Source: Gallionella sp. (GTDB lineage: Bacteria > Pseudomonadota > Gammaproteobacteria > Burkholderiales > Gallionellaceae). From it: a stretch of DNA of 58,431 nt. Below are positions 14,785-25,224 of the stretch, in pieces (positions within the stretch are counted from its first letter, which is position 1; the number at the start of each line of letters is the position of its first letter). Both the position numbers and the translations under genes were made by a program. The DNA lies in NCBI GenBank assembly GCA_028688275.1, contig JAQTYN010000018.1:1-58431 (forward strand). The letters are read 5' to 3'. The notes below the pieces were generated by a model, which was given only the letters and a program-made list of their open reading frames with translations, searched no databases and was not told where the DNA came from.

Positions 14785-17421
14785 ATGCCCTTCTACTCCC
14801 AAATCGCTCACCATATACTCGCGCACCACGCGGCTGAACTGCCCGATTTACGCGGCTTGACGGTGTTGTTGCCGAATCGTTATGCCGCGCAGCCCTTGGC
14901 GCGGGCGTTGAGTGTGGCTGCGGGGGTGCCGTTGTTGTTGCCGACCATGACCACCTTGGCGGATGCCTTGCTCAAAATCCCGTTGCCGCAAGCAATCCAG
15001 TCCGATATGCAGCGCGTGGCGCAGTTGTATCAGGTGTTGCGAGACCAAGGTTGGTTTGGCGATGCGGATTTATGGGGTGTGGCGAGTGAGTTGTTGGCGT
15101 TGATTGATGAGCTGACGCGCTATGCGGTGGTGTTGCCACAATCGGAAGCGGAATTTGCTGAACAATTGACGGCTGCGTATCAAGCCAAACGCGGCGAAGC
15201 GATGCAGTTTGAAGCCAAGGTGGTGCATGAATTATGGTTTGCCATGAACCACGATACCAGCTGGCACACGGTTAAGGCAGAGTTGAATTGGTTGAAGTTG
15301 TGGGCGGCGCAGCTTGATACGCCGTTGTATGTGTTGCGCACTTCGGATGCAACTATTGCTGAAAAGCGGTTTTTGGATTTGTGCCGTGAAAACATTGATG
15401 TCACGGTATTTGATTTGCGCGACATGGCGCGGGTGCATCAGGAATACGCTTGGTTAAACAGTAGCTTGCAATCCAACGCCGTTGACGATTTACAAACCTT
15501 GGCGCGACGATTGCCCGTCGGAGACCGTTTACCCAACTTGCGCCTTTTCCCCGCCCAAGGCTTAGAACAAGAAGCCGAAGCCGCCGATGTGCAAATTCGG
15601 CGGTGGTTGTTGGAGGGCAAAACCAACATCGCGGTGGTGGTGCAAGATAGGCTGGTGGCGCGGCGGGTGCGGGCGTTGTTGGAACGCGCCCAAGTGCGGG
15701 TATTGGACGAATCGGGTTGGACGTTTTCCACCTTGGCGGTCAGCACGCCGCTGAAAGGCTGGCTGGATGTGTTGCAAAATGATTTTTATTACCAAGACGT
15801 GTTGGATTTGCTCAAGTCGCCGTTTTTATTCGCCGACGCGCCGCCCAGCGACCGCAAACACGCCGCGTTTTTGTTTGAGCAATTGGTGCGCAAACATGGC
15901 GTGGTGGCGCATATCGCCTCGTTTATCAAGCTGGCGCAACGCGAATCGCCTGAGTTAGAACCCGCTTTGCAACGTTTGAAAGCGGCTGCCACGCAAGGGC
16001 GCAATCAAAAATTGCCCTTGGTCGATTGGCTGCGCGGTTTGCACGATAGTGCGTTTGCGTTGGGGCTGGGCGCGGGTTGGGCACGCGATGCGGCGGGTCA
16101 GCAGTTATTGCAATTACTGAAACAATGGGCGGACGACCTCAAAGACAACGGCACGCGCCTGAGTTTTGGCGAATGGCGACGCTGGTTGTCGCAACAATTG
16201 GATGCAAACACCTTCCGCGACATGACCATCGAAAGTCCCGTGCGCTTCACCCATCTGGCGGCGACGCGCTGGCGGCAGTTTGACGCGGTGTTGCTGGTCG
16301 GCTGCGATGCCACGCATTTGCCCGCGCCGCTGAATGTCGGGCAATGGTTCAACGACGGCGTGCGCGCCACGCTGGGTTTGCCCGTGTCGGCGGTGCAACA
16401 ACACCAAGTGCGCGATGATTTATTCGGGCTGTTGGCGATGAACGACACGGTGTTGGCGACGTGGCAAAGCACGCAAAACGGCGACATCAATCTGCTCAGT
16501 CCTTATTTGGAAATGCTGCGCACCCTCAACGTGTTGGCGGGCGGCAGCGATTTAATCGACCCGCAACTGGCGACGTGGTTGTCTCATGCCCGTGTGCGCA
16601 CCGCCGATGCGACCTTGCCCGAACCGCTGACCGCGAATCCCAGCATCCCTGCTGACCGATTGCCGCCGCGCATTTCCCCGTCGGGTTACAACAGCCTCGT
16701 CGCCTGCCCGTATCAGTTTTATGCCCGCTATGTGCTGCATCTAAACGACTTGGAAGAAGTGCGAGAAACCTTGGACAAGCGCGACTACGGCACTTGGGTA
16801 CACAAAATTTTGCAACTGTTCCACGCCGAAATTCCTTTATTACTCAATGCGTCAGCCGATATTGCCGAAGCGACTTTGCAACGCATCAGCCGCGAGGTTT
16901 TCGCGCAAGCCTTGGCGGAAGATTACCTCGCCCACGCGTGGCTGTTGCGCTGGGAAAAGCTGATTCCCACCTATTTGAACTGGCAACGTGAACAAGAAAC
17001 CGCTGGTTGGCGATACGCCGCCGCCGAACAAGGCATGGAATTTACCGTCGATGAGCAATTGGTTCTGAGAGGGCGCATCGACCGATTTGACACCGATGCC
17101 GACGGTGCAATTTGCGTGTTGGACTACAAAACCCAATCCGCCACGAGCTTGAAAGCCAAGCTGGCATTGGCGGGCGAAGATGTACAGCTCGCCTGCTACG
17201 CGCTGGCAAAAGATGCCAGCCACGCCGCCTTTGTTAGTCTAGACGGCGAAAAAGTCAGCAGCATCGCCCCAGACGAAGCCATTCCCGATTTGGCGGCATT
17301 AAACTTGGCACGACTGCAAACTGTATTTGCGCAAATGCGATCAGGCACACCCTTGCCAGCGCATGGAAGGGTGTGTGATTATTGCGAGATGAAGGGTTTA
17401 TGTCGGCGTGGTGCTAGCTGA
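14785..17421 (+). CDS. AddB/RecB-like PD-(D/E)XK nuclease, 'probable DNA repair protein'
   Basis: 878 residues of the betaproteobacterial 'probable DNA repair protein' family related to the AddB subunit of AddAB. The N-terminal two thirds resemble a UvrD-like helicase fold without an obvious Walker A (LRGLTVLLPNRYAAQPLA near 22-39). The C-terminal nuclease shows GRIDRFDTDADG and VLDYKTQ (about residues 759-781), the aspartates and lysine of the PD-(D/E)XK site. One cysteine in SGYNSLVACPYQFYARY and three in RVCDYCEMKGLCRR fit an iron-sulphur staple. It should act on DNA double-strand ends with a helicase partner not seen here. Confidence 0.87.
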   Translation: MPFYSQIAHHILAHHAAELPDLRGLTVLLPNRYAAQPLARALSVAAGVPLLLPTMTTLADALLKIPLPQAIQSDMQRVAQLYQVLRDQGWFGDADLWGVASELLALIDELTRYAVVLPQSEAEFAEQLTAAYQAKRGEAMQFEAKVVHELWFAMNHDTSWHTVKAELNWLKLWAAQLDTPLYVLRTSDATIAEKRFLDLCRENIDVTVFDLRDMARVHQEYAWLNSSLQSNAVDDLQTLARRLPVGDRLPNLRLFPAQGLEQEAEAADVQIRRWLLEGKTNIAVVVQDRLVARRVRALLERAQVRVLDESGWTFSTLAVSTPLKGWLDVLQNDFYYQDVLDLLKSPFLFADAPPSDRKHAAFLFEQLVRKHGVVAHIASFIKLAQRESPELEPALQRLKAAATQGRNQKLPLVDWLRGLHDSAFALGLGAGWARDAAGQQLLQLLKQWADDLKDNGTRLSFGEWRRWLSQQLDANTFRDMTIESPVRFTHLAATRWRQFDAVLLVGCDATHLPAPLNVGQWFNDGVRATLGLPVSAVQQHQVRDDLFGLLAMNDTVLATWQSTQNGDINLLSPYLEMLRTLNVLAGGSDLIDPQLATWLSHARVRTADATLPEPLTANPSIPADRLPPRISPSGYNSLVACPYQFYARYVLHLNDLEEVRETLDKRDYGTWVHKILQLFHAEIPLLLNASADIAEATLQRISREVFAQALAEDYLAHAWLLRWEKLIPTYLNWQREQETAGWRYAAAEQGMEFTVDEQLVLRGRIDRFDTDADGAICVLDYKTQSATSLKAKLALAGEDVQLACYALAKDASHAAFVSLDGEKVSSIAPDEAIPDLAALNLARLQTVFAQMRSGTPLPAHGRVCDYCEMKGLCRRGAS

Positions 17422-17523
17422 CAGGCAGGCTTTTCGCACGAAAGAATCGTGCCCACGATGCACTTAGAGCATCATTAAAGCTGCCCTGCGCGAGCTTGCT
17501 TGCGCTACTTCAGGGTGGAAATG

Positions 17524-18579
<1,056 letters not shown>

Positions 18580-18664
18580 CTATCTGGTGCGCCTAGGACG
18601 CAATACTTGAGGCTGATAAAAATTTAAATTCTTTTCATTTTCGTTGAACTAATCTAAAAATAGA

Positions 18665-18773
18665 GACTCTGACGCTGTGAATAATGAAAGTTATTCCACG
18701 TTTCTCCTCCCTGAGCGTGCATCTTAACCCTGTTAAGATTCTTTGCCCCCAACTGGATTTGGGGGCTTTTTTT
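18665..18773 (+). ncRNA. Candidate structured small RNA with C-rich anti-Shine-Dalgarno loop
   Basis: In the 382-base gap between hemB and the next gene, the plus strand can fold into an ordered set of hairpins. A long-range stem ACGCT (18672-18676)/AGCGT (18714-18718) encloses GTGAATAA/TTATTCCAC and an exposed CTCCTCCC (18704-18711). Then comes a perfect 8-bp hairpin ATCTTAAC/GTTAAGAT (18721-18739), and then a strong terminator. The CTCCTCCC loop is complementary to Shine-Dalgarno sequences, a frequent feature of trans-acting small RNAs. No convincing promoter was found, and no known RNA family was recognised. Confidence 0.5.
18745..18773 (+). terminator. Strong intrinsic terminator
   Basis: An 8-bp stem GCCCCCAA/TTGGGGGC with a 6-base loop followed by seven T. 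No protein gene on the plus strand ends upstream (the AddB-like gene ends 1.3 kb away and hemB is on the other strand), so it probably ends a non-coding transcript. Confidence 0.9.
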
Positions 18774-18907
18774 GCCTGTCGTTTGGCAAGTTCTGGCGGT
18801 ACGATGTAGCAGCTACACCTTTTCGTTTTCGTCAGCACCGAAGTATATGTCAACTTTCCCGTGTAATCTCTTAAAATACGCGTCTCTCCCAATTTTCTTC
18901 CGCCATT

Positions 18908-20521
18908 ATGCTGCGTTTAACTGAAATTAAATTACCCCTAAATCACGCCGAAGGTGAGATTCGCGCTGCGATTCTCAAAAAATTGGCGATTGAAGAGACA
19001 GAACTGCTGTCCTTTTCGATATTTCGGCGCGGCGTAGATGCGCGCAAAGTCTCGGCGATCTTGTTTATTTATACCTTGGATGTGGTCGTTCGTGATGAAG
19101 CGGTCGTGTTAGCGCGTTTGGGTAAAGATCCTCACGTGGCGATCGCACCTGACACCTCGTATCATTTTGCTGCCCATGCACCTGCGGGGCTGGTTGAACG
19201 TCCTGTGGTGGTCGGCATGGGGCCTGCGGGTTTGTTTGCGGGGCTGATCTTAGCGCAATCTGGATTTCGTCCGATTATTGTGGAGCGGGGCAAAGCGGTG
19301 CGTGAACGTACTAAAGACACCTTTGGGTTATGGCGGCAGGGCGTGTTGAATCCCGAGTCCAACGTGCAGTTTGGTGAAGGGGGCGCGGGGACGTTTTCCG
19401 ATGGCAAGTTGTACAGTCAAATTAAAGATCCTCGCCATCTGGGACGTAAGGTGTTGGAAGAATTTGTGAAAGCAGGTGCGCCCGAAGAAATTCTGTACGT
19501 CAGCAAACCGCACATTGGCACGTTCCGCTTGGTCGGCATGGTGGAAAAAATGCGCGAAACCATCCAGTCATTGGGGGGCGAAGTTCGGTTTTCTAGCCGC
19601 GTGGATGATATCCATATCGAAGATGGGCAAGTGCGGGGCGTGACGTTGTCCAACGGCGACTACCTTGCGACGCGCCATCTGGTGTTAGCGGTCGGTCACA
19701 GCGCACGCGACACTTTTGAAATGGTTTACCGACGCGGGATTTATATCGAAGCCAAGCCATTTTCCATTGGTTTCCGCATTGAACATCCTCAATCTCTGAT
19801 TGATCGCGCTCGCTATCATCACAATGCGGGAAACCCTTTGCTCGGTGCGGCAGATTACAAGTTGGTGCATCACGCCAGTAATGGACGTTCGGTGTATAGC
19901 TTCTGTATGTGTCCTGGTGGTACGGTGGTCGCGGCGGCTTCTGAAGCGGGGTGTGTTGTCACTAACGGCATGAGCCAGTATTCGCGCAATGAACGCAATG
20001 CCAACAGCGGTATCGTGGTGGGTATTACCCCCGAACAAGATTACCCCAACGATCCTCTGGCGGGTATGGCGTTGCAACGGTTTTGGGAAGCGCGAGCGTA
20101 TGAGTTGGGCGGTAAGACTTATCAAGCTCCCGCACAATTGGTGGGCGATTTCTTGGCGGGCAAACCTTCTAAAGAATTCGGTGCGGTACAACCCTCCTAT
20201 ACCCCTGGTGTGCATTTGTGTGATTTGGCGACGGCTTTGCCTGATTATGCGATTGCTGCGATCCGAGAAGCGTTACCTGCTTTCGCTAAACAGATCAAAG
20301 GATTTGATATGGCAGATGCGGTGTTAACGGGTGTGGAAACGCGCACATCCTCGCCGATCCGCATTAAACGACATGACGACACGCTGCAAAGTGTGAATAC
20401 GGTAGGCTTGTATCCCACGGGGGAAGGCGCGGGTTATGCGGGCGGCATTCTGTCGGCGGCAGTAGATGGCATTAGAATCGCTGAAGCAGTGGGACTGAGC
20501 ATGGCATCTTTTTATGCGTAA
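18908..20521 (+). CDS. FAD-dependent dehydrogenase (COG2509-like)
   Basis: 537 residues. An N-terminal domain of about 90 residues precedes the FAD-binding motif VVVGMGPAGLFAGLILAQSG near 98-117. NVQFGEGGAGTFSDGKL near 156-172 and GEGAGYAGGILSAAVDG near 505-521 are conserved in this family of uncharacterised dehydrogenases. It should be a cytosolic flavoprotein; substrate unknown. It stands alone, 134 bases after a strong terminator, so it must have its own promoter in that gap. Confidence 0.85.
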   Translation: MLRLTEIKLPLNHAEGEIRAAILKKLAIEETELLSFSIFRRGVDARKVSAILFIYTLDVVVRDEAVVLARLGKDPHVAIAPDTSYHFAAHAPAGLVERPVVVGMGPAGLFAGLILAQSGFRPIIVERGKAVRERTKDTFGLWRQGVLNPESNVQFGEGGAGTFSDGKLYSQIKDPRHLGRKVLEEFVKAGAPEEILYVSKPHIGTFRLVGMVEKMRETIQSLGGEVRFSSRVDDIHIEDGQVRGVTLSNGDYLATRHLVLAVGHSARDTFEMVYRRGIYIEAKPFSIGFRIEHPQSLIDRARYHHNAGNPLLGAADYKLVHHASNGRSVYSFCMCPGGTVVAAASEAGCVVTNGMSQYSRNERNANSGIVVGITPEQDYPNDPLAGMALQRFWEARAYELGGKTYQAPAQLVGDFLAGKPSKEFGAVQPSYTPGVHLCDLATALPDYAIAAIREALPAFAKQIKGFDMADAVLTGVETRTSSPIRIKRHDDTLQSVNTVGLYPTGEGAGYAGGILSAAVDGIRIAEAVGLSMASFYA

Positions 20522-20687
20522 ACCTAGCCATCCATTCACTTGTTTGACGGTGAAGCTGACAAAACAATGCGTTAGATATACTTTACTAAGTGTTTTATTG
20601 TAGAATTCGCTCTGATTATCTATATCGAATACAGCTTTTGATGTGTGTCTAGCATTTACACTGGCTGCTATCCAAGAAGAATACACT

Positions 20688-21095
20688 ATGCTGAAAATTC
20701 AATTTAAACTGGTTGTGCTGCTGCTCCTGATGATGAGCGATGTATTCGCGGGCGATGTGGTGGTGATCGGTCATTCCAGTTTAAGTAAAATGGATGCAAA
20801 AACGATACAGAAGATTTTTTTGGGTAGGCTGATTGAGGTTGGTGGGCTGTATGTGACGGCGATCAATCTTAAGCCTTGCGCTTTACGAGAACATTTCCTA
20901 CAGGACTTCTTGCAGCAGGATGATGATAAATATACGGCCTACTGGATGGTACGTCGTTACATCGGCAAAGGGTTGCCGCCTCGAGAGTTAGCCAACCCTG
21001 CTGAAGTCGTGGCTTTTGTCCAGACGACACCTGGTGCAATTGGCTATATTGAGGAGAAGGATCTCAAGCCTGGGTTGAATGTGATTGCCCGATAA
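20688..21095 (+). CDS. PstS-like short periplasmic binding protein
   Basis: 135 residues with a signal peptide (LKIQFKLVVLLLLMMSDVFA, cleaved near 21-22). The mature part carries the phosphate-binding-protein-like motif SKMDAKTIQKIFLGRL and ends with TPGAIGYIEEKDL, typical of the small PstS-like proteins found beside signalling genes. A full PstS is about 300 residues, so this is a half-size form. The ATG at 20688 follows AAGAAGA and places the signal peptide at the N-terminus. It precedes the SiaA-like phosphatase by 96 bases and may supply its periplasmic input (inference). Confidence 0.75.
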   Translation: MLKIQFKLVVLLLLMMSDVFAGDVVVIGHSSLSKMDAKTIQKIFLGRLIEVGGLYVTAINLKPCALREHFLQDFLQQDDDKYTAYWMVRRYIGKGLPPRELANPAEVVAFVQTTPGAIGYIEEKDLKPGLNVIAR

Positions 21096-21191
21096 TTTTT
21101 TGTCATCTGTTCTCTAACTAATCATATTATATTGAGTGAAGGGTGTTCCTCACACCTAGGGGACTGTACCTACCATGATTTCCCCTAACGC

Positions 21192-22940
21192 ATGAAACTA
21201 CGCAACATCTCCCTTTGGTTTTCCATACTGGTTTTGTTGATGCTCAGTGCTAATACTTTGTTTATGGTGCTGATTCAACAAGCCTATTCAAGCGTTCTTC
21301 AAGCACAGGATCATCGCCAGAAGTCGATTGCATTGTCCAATGAGTTGTATCAAGAGACCGAGCAATTAGTGCGGCTGGTGCGTGCTTATACCATCACGGG
21401 TCAGTCTCGCTATTTGTTTTATTACTACGATATTCTAGCCATTCGTCTTGGAGATAAGGCTGCGCCAGCTGCCTTAAATCCCATTACCTATTGGGATGAT
21501 GTCATCGCTGGCAAAATTCAGCATAAATTACCACAAAATGGGATCAGGCTCTCCTTAGAGGAGAAGATGAAGCGATGGGGGTTTGGTAAAGCAGAATTCG
21601 CCGCTTTTGATGCGGTCTTAAAAGCCAATCGTGACATGAATCAAATTGAACAGATTGCTTTTGCCGCGACGCAGGGCTTATATGATCCTGTTAAGCAGGA
21701 GTTCATTTCTGAAGGCGAGCCACATCTTGATTATGCCAGTCAGCTGGTACATGGGGCAGATTACAATTTACGCAAAGCAGCATTGTCACATGCGGTTGAA
21801 ACGTTGCTGTCTATCACTGATGCACGGACACGCGCAGAGGTTGCGCATGAGACCTCACGCTTGCAGCACTTGATTGTCTCCTCGTTGATGAGTATGGCGG
21901 CTACCATTATTTTGGTTATTGTTGCTTTTAAAACGGTGCGTCGCCGCGTTTTGCAACCTATTCAACAGCTTAAAGGCATTGCAGATGCCTTGACGGCAGG
22001 AAATTATGCGGTGCGTACTGAGCAAGCTACCAACGCGCGTAGTGTCGAAGAGTTACGGATACTCGGTCAGACTTTCGATAGCATGGCGCAATCTATTGAG
22101 GGTGATATTGCGGTTCGTCTTGCGGCGATACAGCAAACTAAGGCGGCACTGGATAGTGTTCAAAAAAAGAATCGTCAAATTATGGAAAGCATCGCCTATG
22201 CCAAAGTCATACAGGCGGCCGTTTTACCCTCAACGGATTTAGTGGATGCTGTTTTAGGTGATCATTTTATTTTGTGGGAACCCAAGGATATTGTAGGCGG
22301 GGATATTTACGCCGTTGCGCGCGTCAATCATGGCGTGATGGTGGCGGTCATAGATTGCACAGGACATGGCGTGCCAGGGGCATTGATGACGATGATTACT
22401 ATGTCTTCCATCAAACAAATTATCAGCGAGGGGAGTTGCCGTGGCCCTGCTGAAATGTTGAAGAAGTTAAATGCTTTGATAAAACTCTCGCTTTATCATC
22501 AGGCTGAGGGTGAATCCAAAATGGACGATGGATTGGAAATCGGTGTGTGTTGGTTTGATTTTGATCGTCCAGAGCTTCGTTTTGCAGGTGCAAGATTCCC
22601 GCTCTTAGTCGCCTATCAAGGTACTTTAACGGTGCTTGAGGGTGATCGAGCGCAATTGGGTTATAAGGATGTTAATGTCGATTATGTCTTTAGTGAGAGG
22701 ACTATGCCGTTGCTGAATGGACAGCGTTTCTATCTCTATTCGGATGGTTTTATTGATCAAGTGGGTACGAATAACTTCCCTTTTGGACGGCGAAAATTAC
22801 ACCAGTTGATTCAAGAAAATGCGCATAAGTCGATGTCTGAGCAAGGAAAAATATACCGTCGTGCCCTTGTGACTCACCAAGGTGTACAAAAGAGACGTGA
22901 TGATGTAACGATAATTGGATGGGAAGTGCGCGTAGCTTAA
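21192..22940 (+). CDS. siaA: SiaA-like HAMP/PP2C (SpoIIE-type) membrane phosphatase
   Basis: 582 residues. A first membrane helix near 7-28, a periplasmic sensor region to about 225, a second helix near 227-247, HAMP and coiled coil, then a PP2C/SpoIIE phosphatase from about 340. Metal-binding aspartates are visible in IVGGDIY, VIDCTGHGVPGAL, MDDGLEIG and LYSDGFIDQVG. In Pseudomonas SiaA has this layout and dephosphorylates SiaC. Here siaB, siaC and a cyclase lie on the opposite strand, converging with only 13 bases between stop codons. The symbol is by architecture, not proven orthology. Confidence 0.85.
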   Translation: MKLRNISLWFSILVLLMLSANTLFMVLIQQAYSSVLQAQDHRQKSIALSNELYQETEQLVRLVRAYTITGQSRYLFYYYDILAIRLGDKAAPAALNPITYWDDVIAGKIQHKLPQNGIRLSLEEKMKRWGFGKAEFAAFDAVLKANRDMNQIEQIAFAATQGLYDPVKQEFISEGEPHLDYASQLVHGADYNLRKAALSHAVETLLSITDARTRAEVAHETSRLQHLIVSSLMSMAATIILVIVAFKTVRRRVLQPIQQLKGIADALTAGNYAVRTEQATNARSVEELRILGQTFDSMAQSIEGDIAVRLAAIQQTKAALDSVQKKNRQIMESIAYAKVIQAAVLPSTDLVDAVLGDHFILWEPKDIVGGDIYAVARVNHGVMVAVIDCTGHGVPGALMTMITMSSIKQIISEGSCRGPAEMLKKLNALIKLSLYHQAEGESKMDDGLEIGVCWFDFDRPELRFAGARFPLLVAYQGTLTVLEGDRAQLGYKDVNVDYVFSERTMPLLNGQRFYLYSDGFIDQVGTNNFPFGRRKLHQLIQENAHKSMSEQGKIYRRALVTHQGVQKRRDDVTIIGWEVRVA

Positions 22941-22953
22941 CGAGCAACACGTC

Positions 22954-24207
22954 CTACATTGCTCCGTTCTGGTTGTGATGTTCGTCAAAATGAGGTTTTT
23001 GTTGCGTCAACCAGATGCGTACTTTTTCTGGTAAGAAGGTAAAGTGAATCTCATATTTCAACACTAAGTTATCCACGCACTGCAATACTTTGGCATAAAG
23101 ATGTGCATCTTCAGTTTCATCGGTGGGTGTATGGAGGTTGATTTTGAGATTGTCATGAACGGCAAGCTCTAGGGATGAAATAACAATAGCCGATTTTTCA
23201 GCCAAACAAATGATATGTCCTGACCAAATTTTCCCGTAAGAATGTTTGCCGTCGAGTACTTCAAAGTTGAAGGTCAAATGATGCAGTAAGTCTTGATAAA
23301 CGATGGTTTGTTGGGGTAGCGACACGTCGTAAGGGGCATTGATGCCAATGATGTTGTGTATCCTCACGGGCTTGCTCACCCCTTTGAATGGGACGAGAAA
23401 GTCGCCATGCAGCCTGACGGCATGGGGCGGTAAATTGGCAAGCGTGGAGTCTGTCGCTAGTATTTGCCCGCCCACTGTGTAGGATTCGACGCGTGCCGCC
23501 AAGTTGACACTACTGCCCACCACAGTATATTTCATGCGCATATCGGAACCTACATTGCCTGCAATCACCTTGCCCGTGTTGATGCCGATGCCCATTTCCA
23601 GTTCTGGAAAACCTTTTTGACGATTATTGGCATTGACATTGACCATTGCCAGCTGCATTTCGATGGCGCAAGCAATGGCGCGCGCCGCGTCATCTGGGCG
23701 CGTGATCGGCGCACCAAACAAAATCAGAATCCCGTCCCCGACAAATTCGTTGACCGTACCTGCGTATTTGAAAATGATGTTAGTCATTTCTTTGAGGTAG
23801 TCATTCAGCATGCCGACGACCGCTTCAGGGGGGTGTGAAGATGAAATGGAGGAAAATCCGCGCAAATCTGTCATCACCACAGTGACTAGTTTGCTTTCTC
23901 CCCCCAGATTTAAACCTTCGGGCGACTCCAATAGCATAGCCACAATTTCATCCGACATATAACGGCCAAATGTTTTGGTAATGAACTGATTTCGCAGGTT
24001 TAGTTCTTTGGTTTTGTGCGTCAGTTCGGCTTGATGGCGGTCATTCATGCGTACCAGACGTTTAGTCTGGGTTAGAAGTTTTTTGTAATCTTTTAACAAG
24101 CGGGAATGCGCTGTGATGAGTGTTTGATCGTCGCGCGGAATAGCTAGGGATTGCTCACCCTCGGTGAGAATAGCCTCTTCCGTAGCAAAAAGAGAATCTT
24201 CAGACAT
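22954..24207 (-). CDS. Class III nucleotide cyclase, likely SiaC-controlled
   Basis: 417 residues: a coiled N-terminus (about 30-90), a class III cyclase domain (about 100-290), and a C-terminal domain of about 110 residues that may be a degenerate PilZ-like barrel. Metal aspartates are D114 (VMTDLRGFSS) and D158 (FVGDGILILFG); the transition-state pair is N235 and R239 (SVNLAARVES). The base-selecting positions appear to be E154 and T228. T fits class IIIb adenylate cyclases, while E resembles guanylate cyclases, so the product could be cAMP or cGMP. It overlaps siaC by eight bases, so SiaC is the likely direct regulator (inference). Confidence 0.88.
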   Translation of the reverse strand: MSEDSLFATEEAILTEGEQSLAIPRDDQTLITAHSRLLKDYKKLLTQTKRLVRMNDRHQAELTHKTKELNLRNQFITKTFGRYMSDEIVAMLLESPEGLNLGGESKLVTVVMTDLRGFSSISSSHPPEAVVGMLNDYLKEMTNIIFKYAGTVNEFVGDGILILFGAPITRPDDAARAIACAIEMQLAMVNVNANNRQKGFPELEMGIGINTGKVIAGNVGSDMRMKYTVVGSSVNLAARVESYTVGGQILATDSTLANLPPHAVRLHGDFLVPFKGVSKPVRIHNIIGINAPYDVSLPQQTIVYQDLLHHLTFNFEVLDGKHSYGKIWSGHIICLAEKSAIVISSLELAVHDNLKINLHTPTDETEDAHLYAKVLQCVDNLVLKYEIHFTFLPEKVRIWLTQQKPHFDEHHNQNGAM

Positions 24208-24586
24208 TTTTTTCTACTAGAATAAACTCAAGTGCATCGAGGTCTTCCTTGAATTCCTCACCATATTCCAGCGCACCTTCATTCCCCTTGGCATATATCC
24301 AGTTCACGACAACTTTTCTCCCTGCGTTAGCGGCTGCTTCTAGTAGATCAAAAAAATTCATCAGGGCTTTCGATGAGCTGGAATTGAAATAAATTATTTC
24401 CAAGTTCACAGTTATGGCTCGTTCCTTATTGTTATTCAAAAAGTTTTTCAGCCATTCGAATACGGGCGCGTAAAACACTACCGTATCTTCTGGGTATGAT
24501 TCACCCAGCAACTCAAGAATGCCAGTAGCATAATCGAAGCGTATTTCAGGTGTTGCAGTTGTTTTTTCTATGATCAAATTTTCCAT
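24200..24586 (-). CDS. siaC: SiaC-family regulatory phosphoprotein (DUF1987), copy 1
   Basis: 128 residues of the SiaC/DUF1987 family, STAS-like partner-switch proteins. The segment LEIIYFNSSSSKALMNF has serines at 69-72, matching the phosphorylated Thr68 region of Pseudomonas SiaC. In Pseudomonas, unphosphorylated SiaC binds and activates the diguanylate cyclase SiaD, while SiaB kinase and SiaA phosphatase set its state. Here the gene overlaps a class III cyclase by eight bases and follows siaB by 15 bases, so all three are co-translated or nearly so. Confidence 0.88.
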   Translation of the reverse strand: MENLIIEKTTATPEIRFDYATGILELLGESYPEDTVVFYAPVFEWLKNFLNNNKERAITVNLEIIYFNSSSSKALMNFFDLLEAAANAGRKVVVNWIYAKGNEGALEYGEEFKEDLDALEFILVEKNV

Positions 24587-24601
24587 GATTATCCTTGGAT
24601 A

Positions 24602-25156
24602 TCAAAAAGTGGCTTTAATGGTGAAGTATGAATTTATCTCATCAAGTTTGCGAAAATCGAACTCAATGGCATTACTCGACTTTCGCGCCATTTCAATGAA
24701 GCCTAGCCCAGCCCCTTTGCTATCCGCATCGGGTGTCATGCGTCGCTGCTCTTTATAATACTGTTTTAACTCATCCTGATTCATATTCTGAATCATTGTC
24801 AGTCGATGGTTTAATTTTTCAACTTTATCTGTAGGCAACATATTTCCGCAAATCACATAGTAATGATTATCCTCTTCCATGCCCACTGTGATTGTCCCGA
24901 CGCCCACCATTACACCCTTCATAGCAGGAACGGGCTGTCTCTCACTTGAATAAAATATGATGTTCTGGGCTTGCTCTATCACCGTGGCAAATATCTTTGC
25001 CTCCAGATTTTTATCAACATTGAACAGAGACATTTTCATCTTCAACACTTCACCCAATTGAACCATAAAACTATGAATCAACACGCCGTTGAACGTCAGG
25101 AAAATTCCATTTTGGGTAATTCCTTCACGGTATTGAAAAAAATCATTCACTTTCAT
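24602..25156 (-). CDS. siaB: SiaB-family protein kinase (DUF6272), copy 1
   Basis: 184 residues of the SiaB kinase family, a GHKL-type protein kinase that phosphorylates SiaC. The nucleotide-binding glycine box is GAGLGFIEMARKSS near 148-161. QYREGITQNGIFLTFNG at the start and FDFRKLDE near the end recur in the second copy at 39844. The ribosome site is AGGT/AAAGAGG-like just before the ATG. It sits between the large kinase-phosphatase gene and siaC in one minus-strand operon. Confidence 0.85.
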   Translation of the reverse strand: MKVNDFFQYREGITQNGIFLTFNGVLIHSFMVQLGEVLKMKMSLFNVDKNLEAKIFATVIEQAQNIIFYSSERQPVPAMKGVMVGVGTITVGMEEDNHYYVICGNMLPTDKVEKLNHRLTMIQNMNQDELKQYYKEQRRMTPDADSKGAGLGFIEMARKSSNAIEFDFRKLDEINSYFTIKATF

Positions 25157-25224
25157 GGAGACCTCTTTCTATGAAAAACAAAATACGCCATTATTGTCAA
25201 GAACGCTTGCGTAAGCATATTTGA

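Noticed and set aside
17436..17452. Hairpin GCACGA/TCGTGC between the convergent AddB-like gene and hemB
   Set aside because: Only six base pairs and no T-run on either strand, so it is not called as a terminator.
18635..18892. 85-codon minus-strand frame between hemB and the FAD dehydrogenase
   Set aside because: It crosses a strong terminator and the candidate RNA hairpins and shows no recognisable protein feature.
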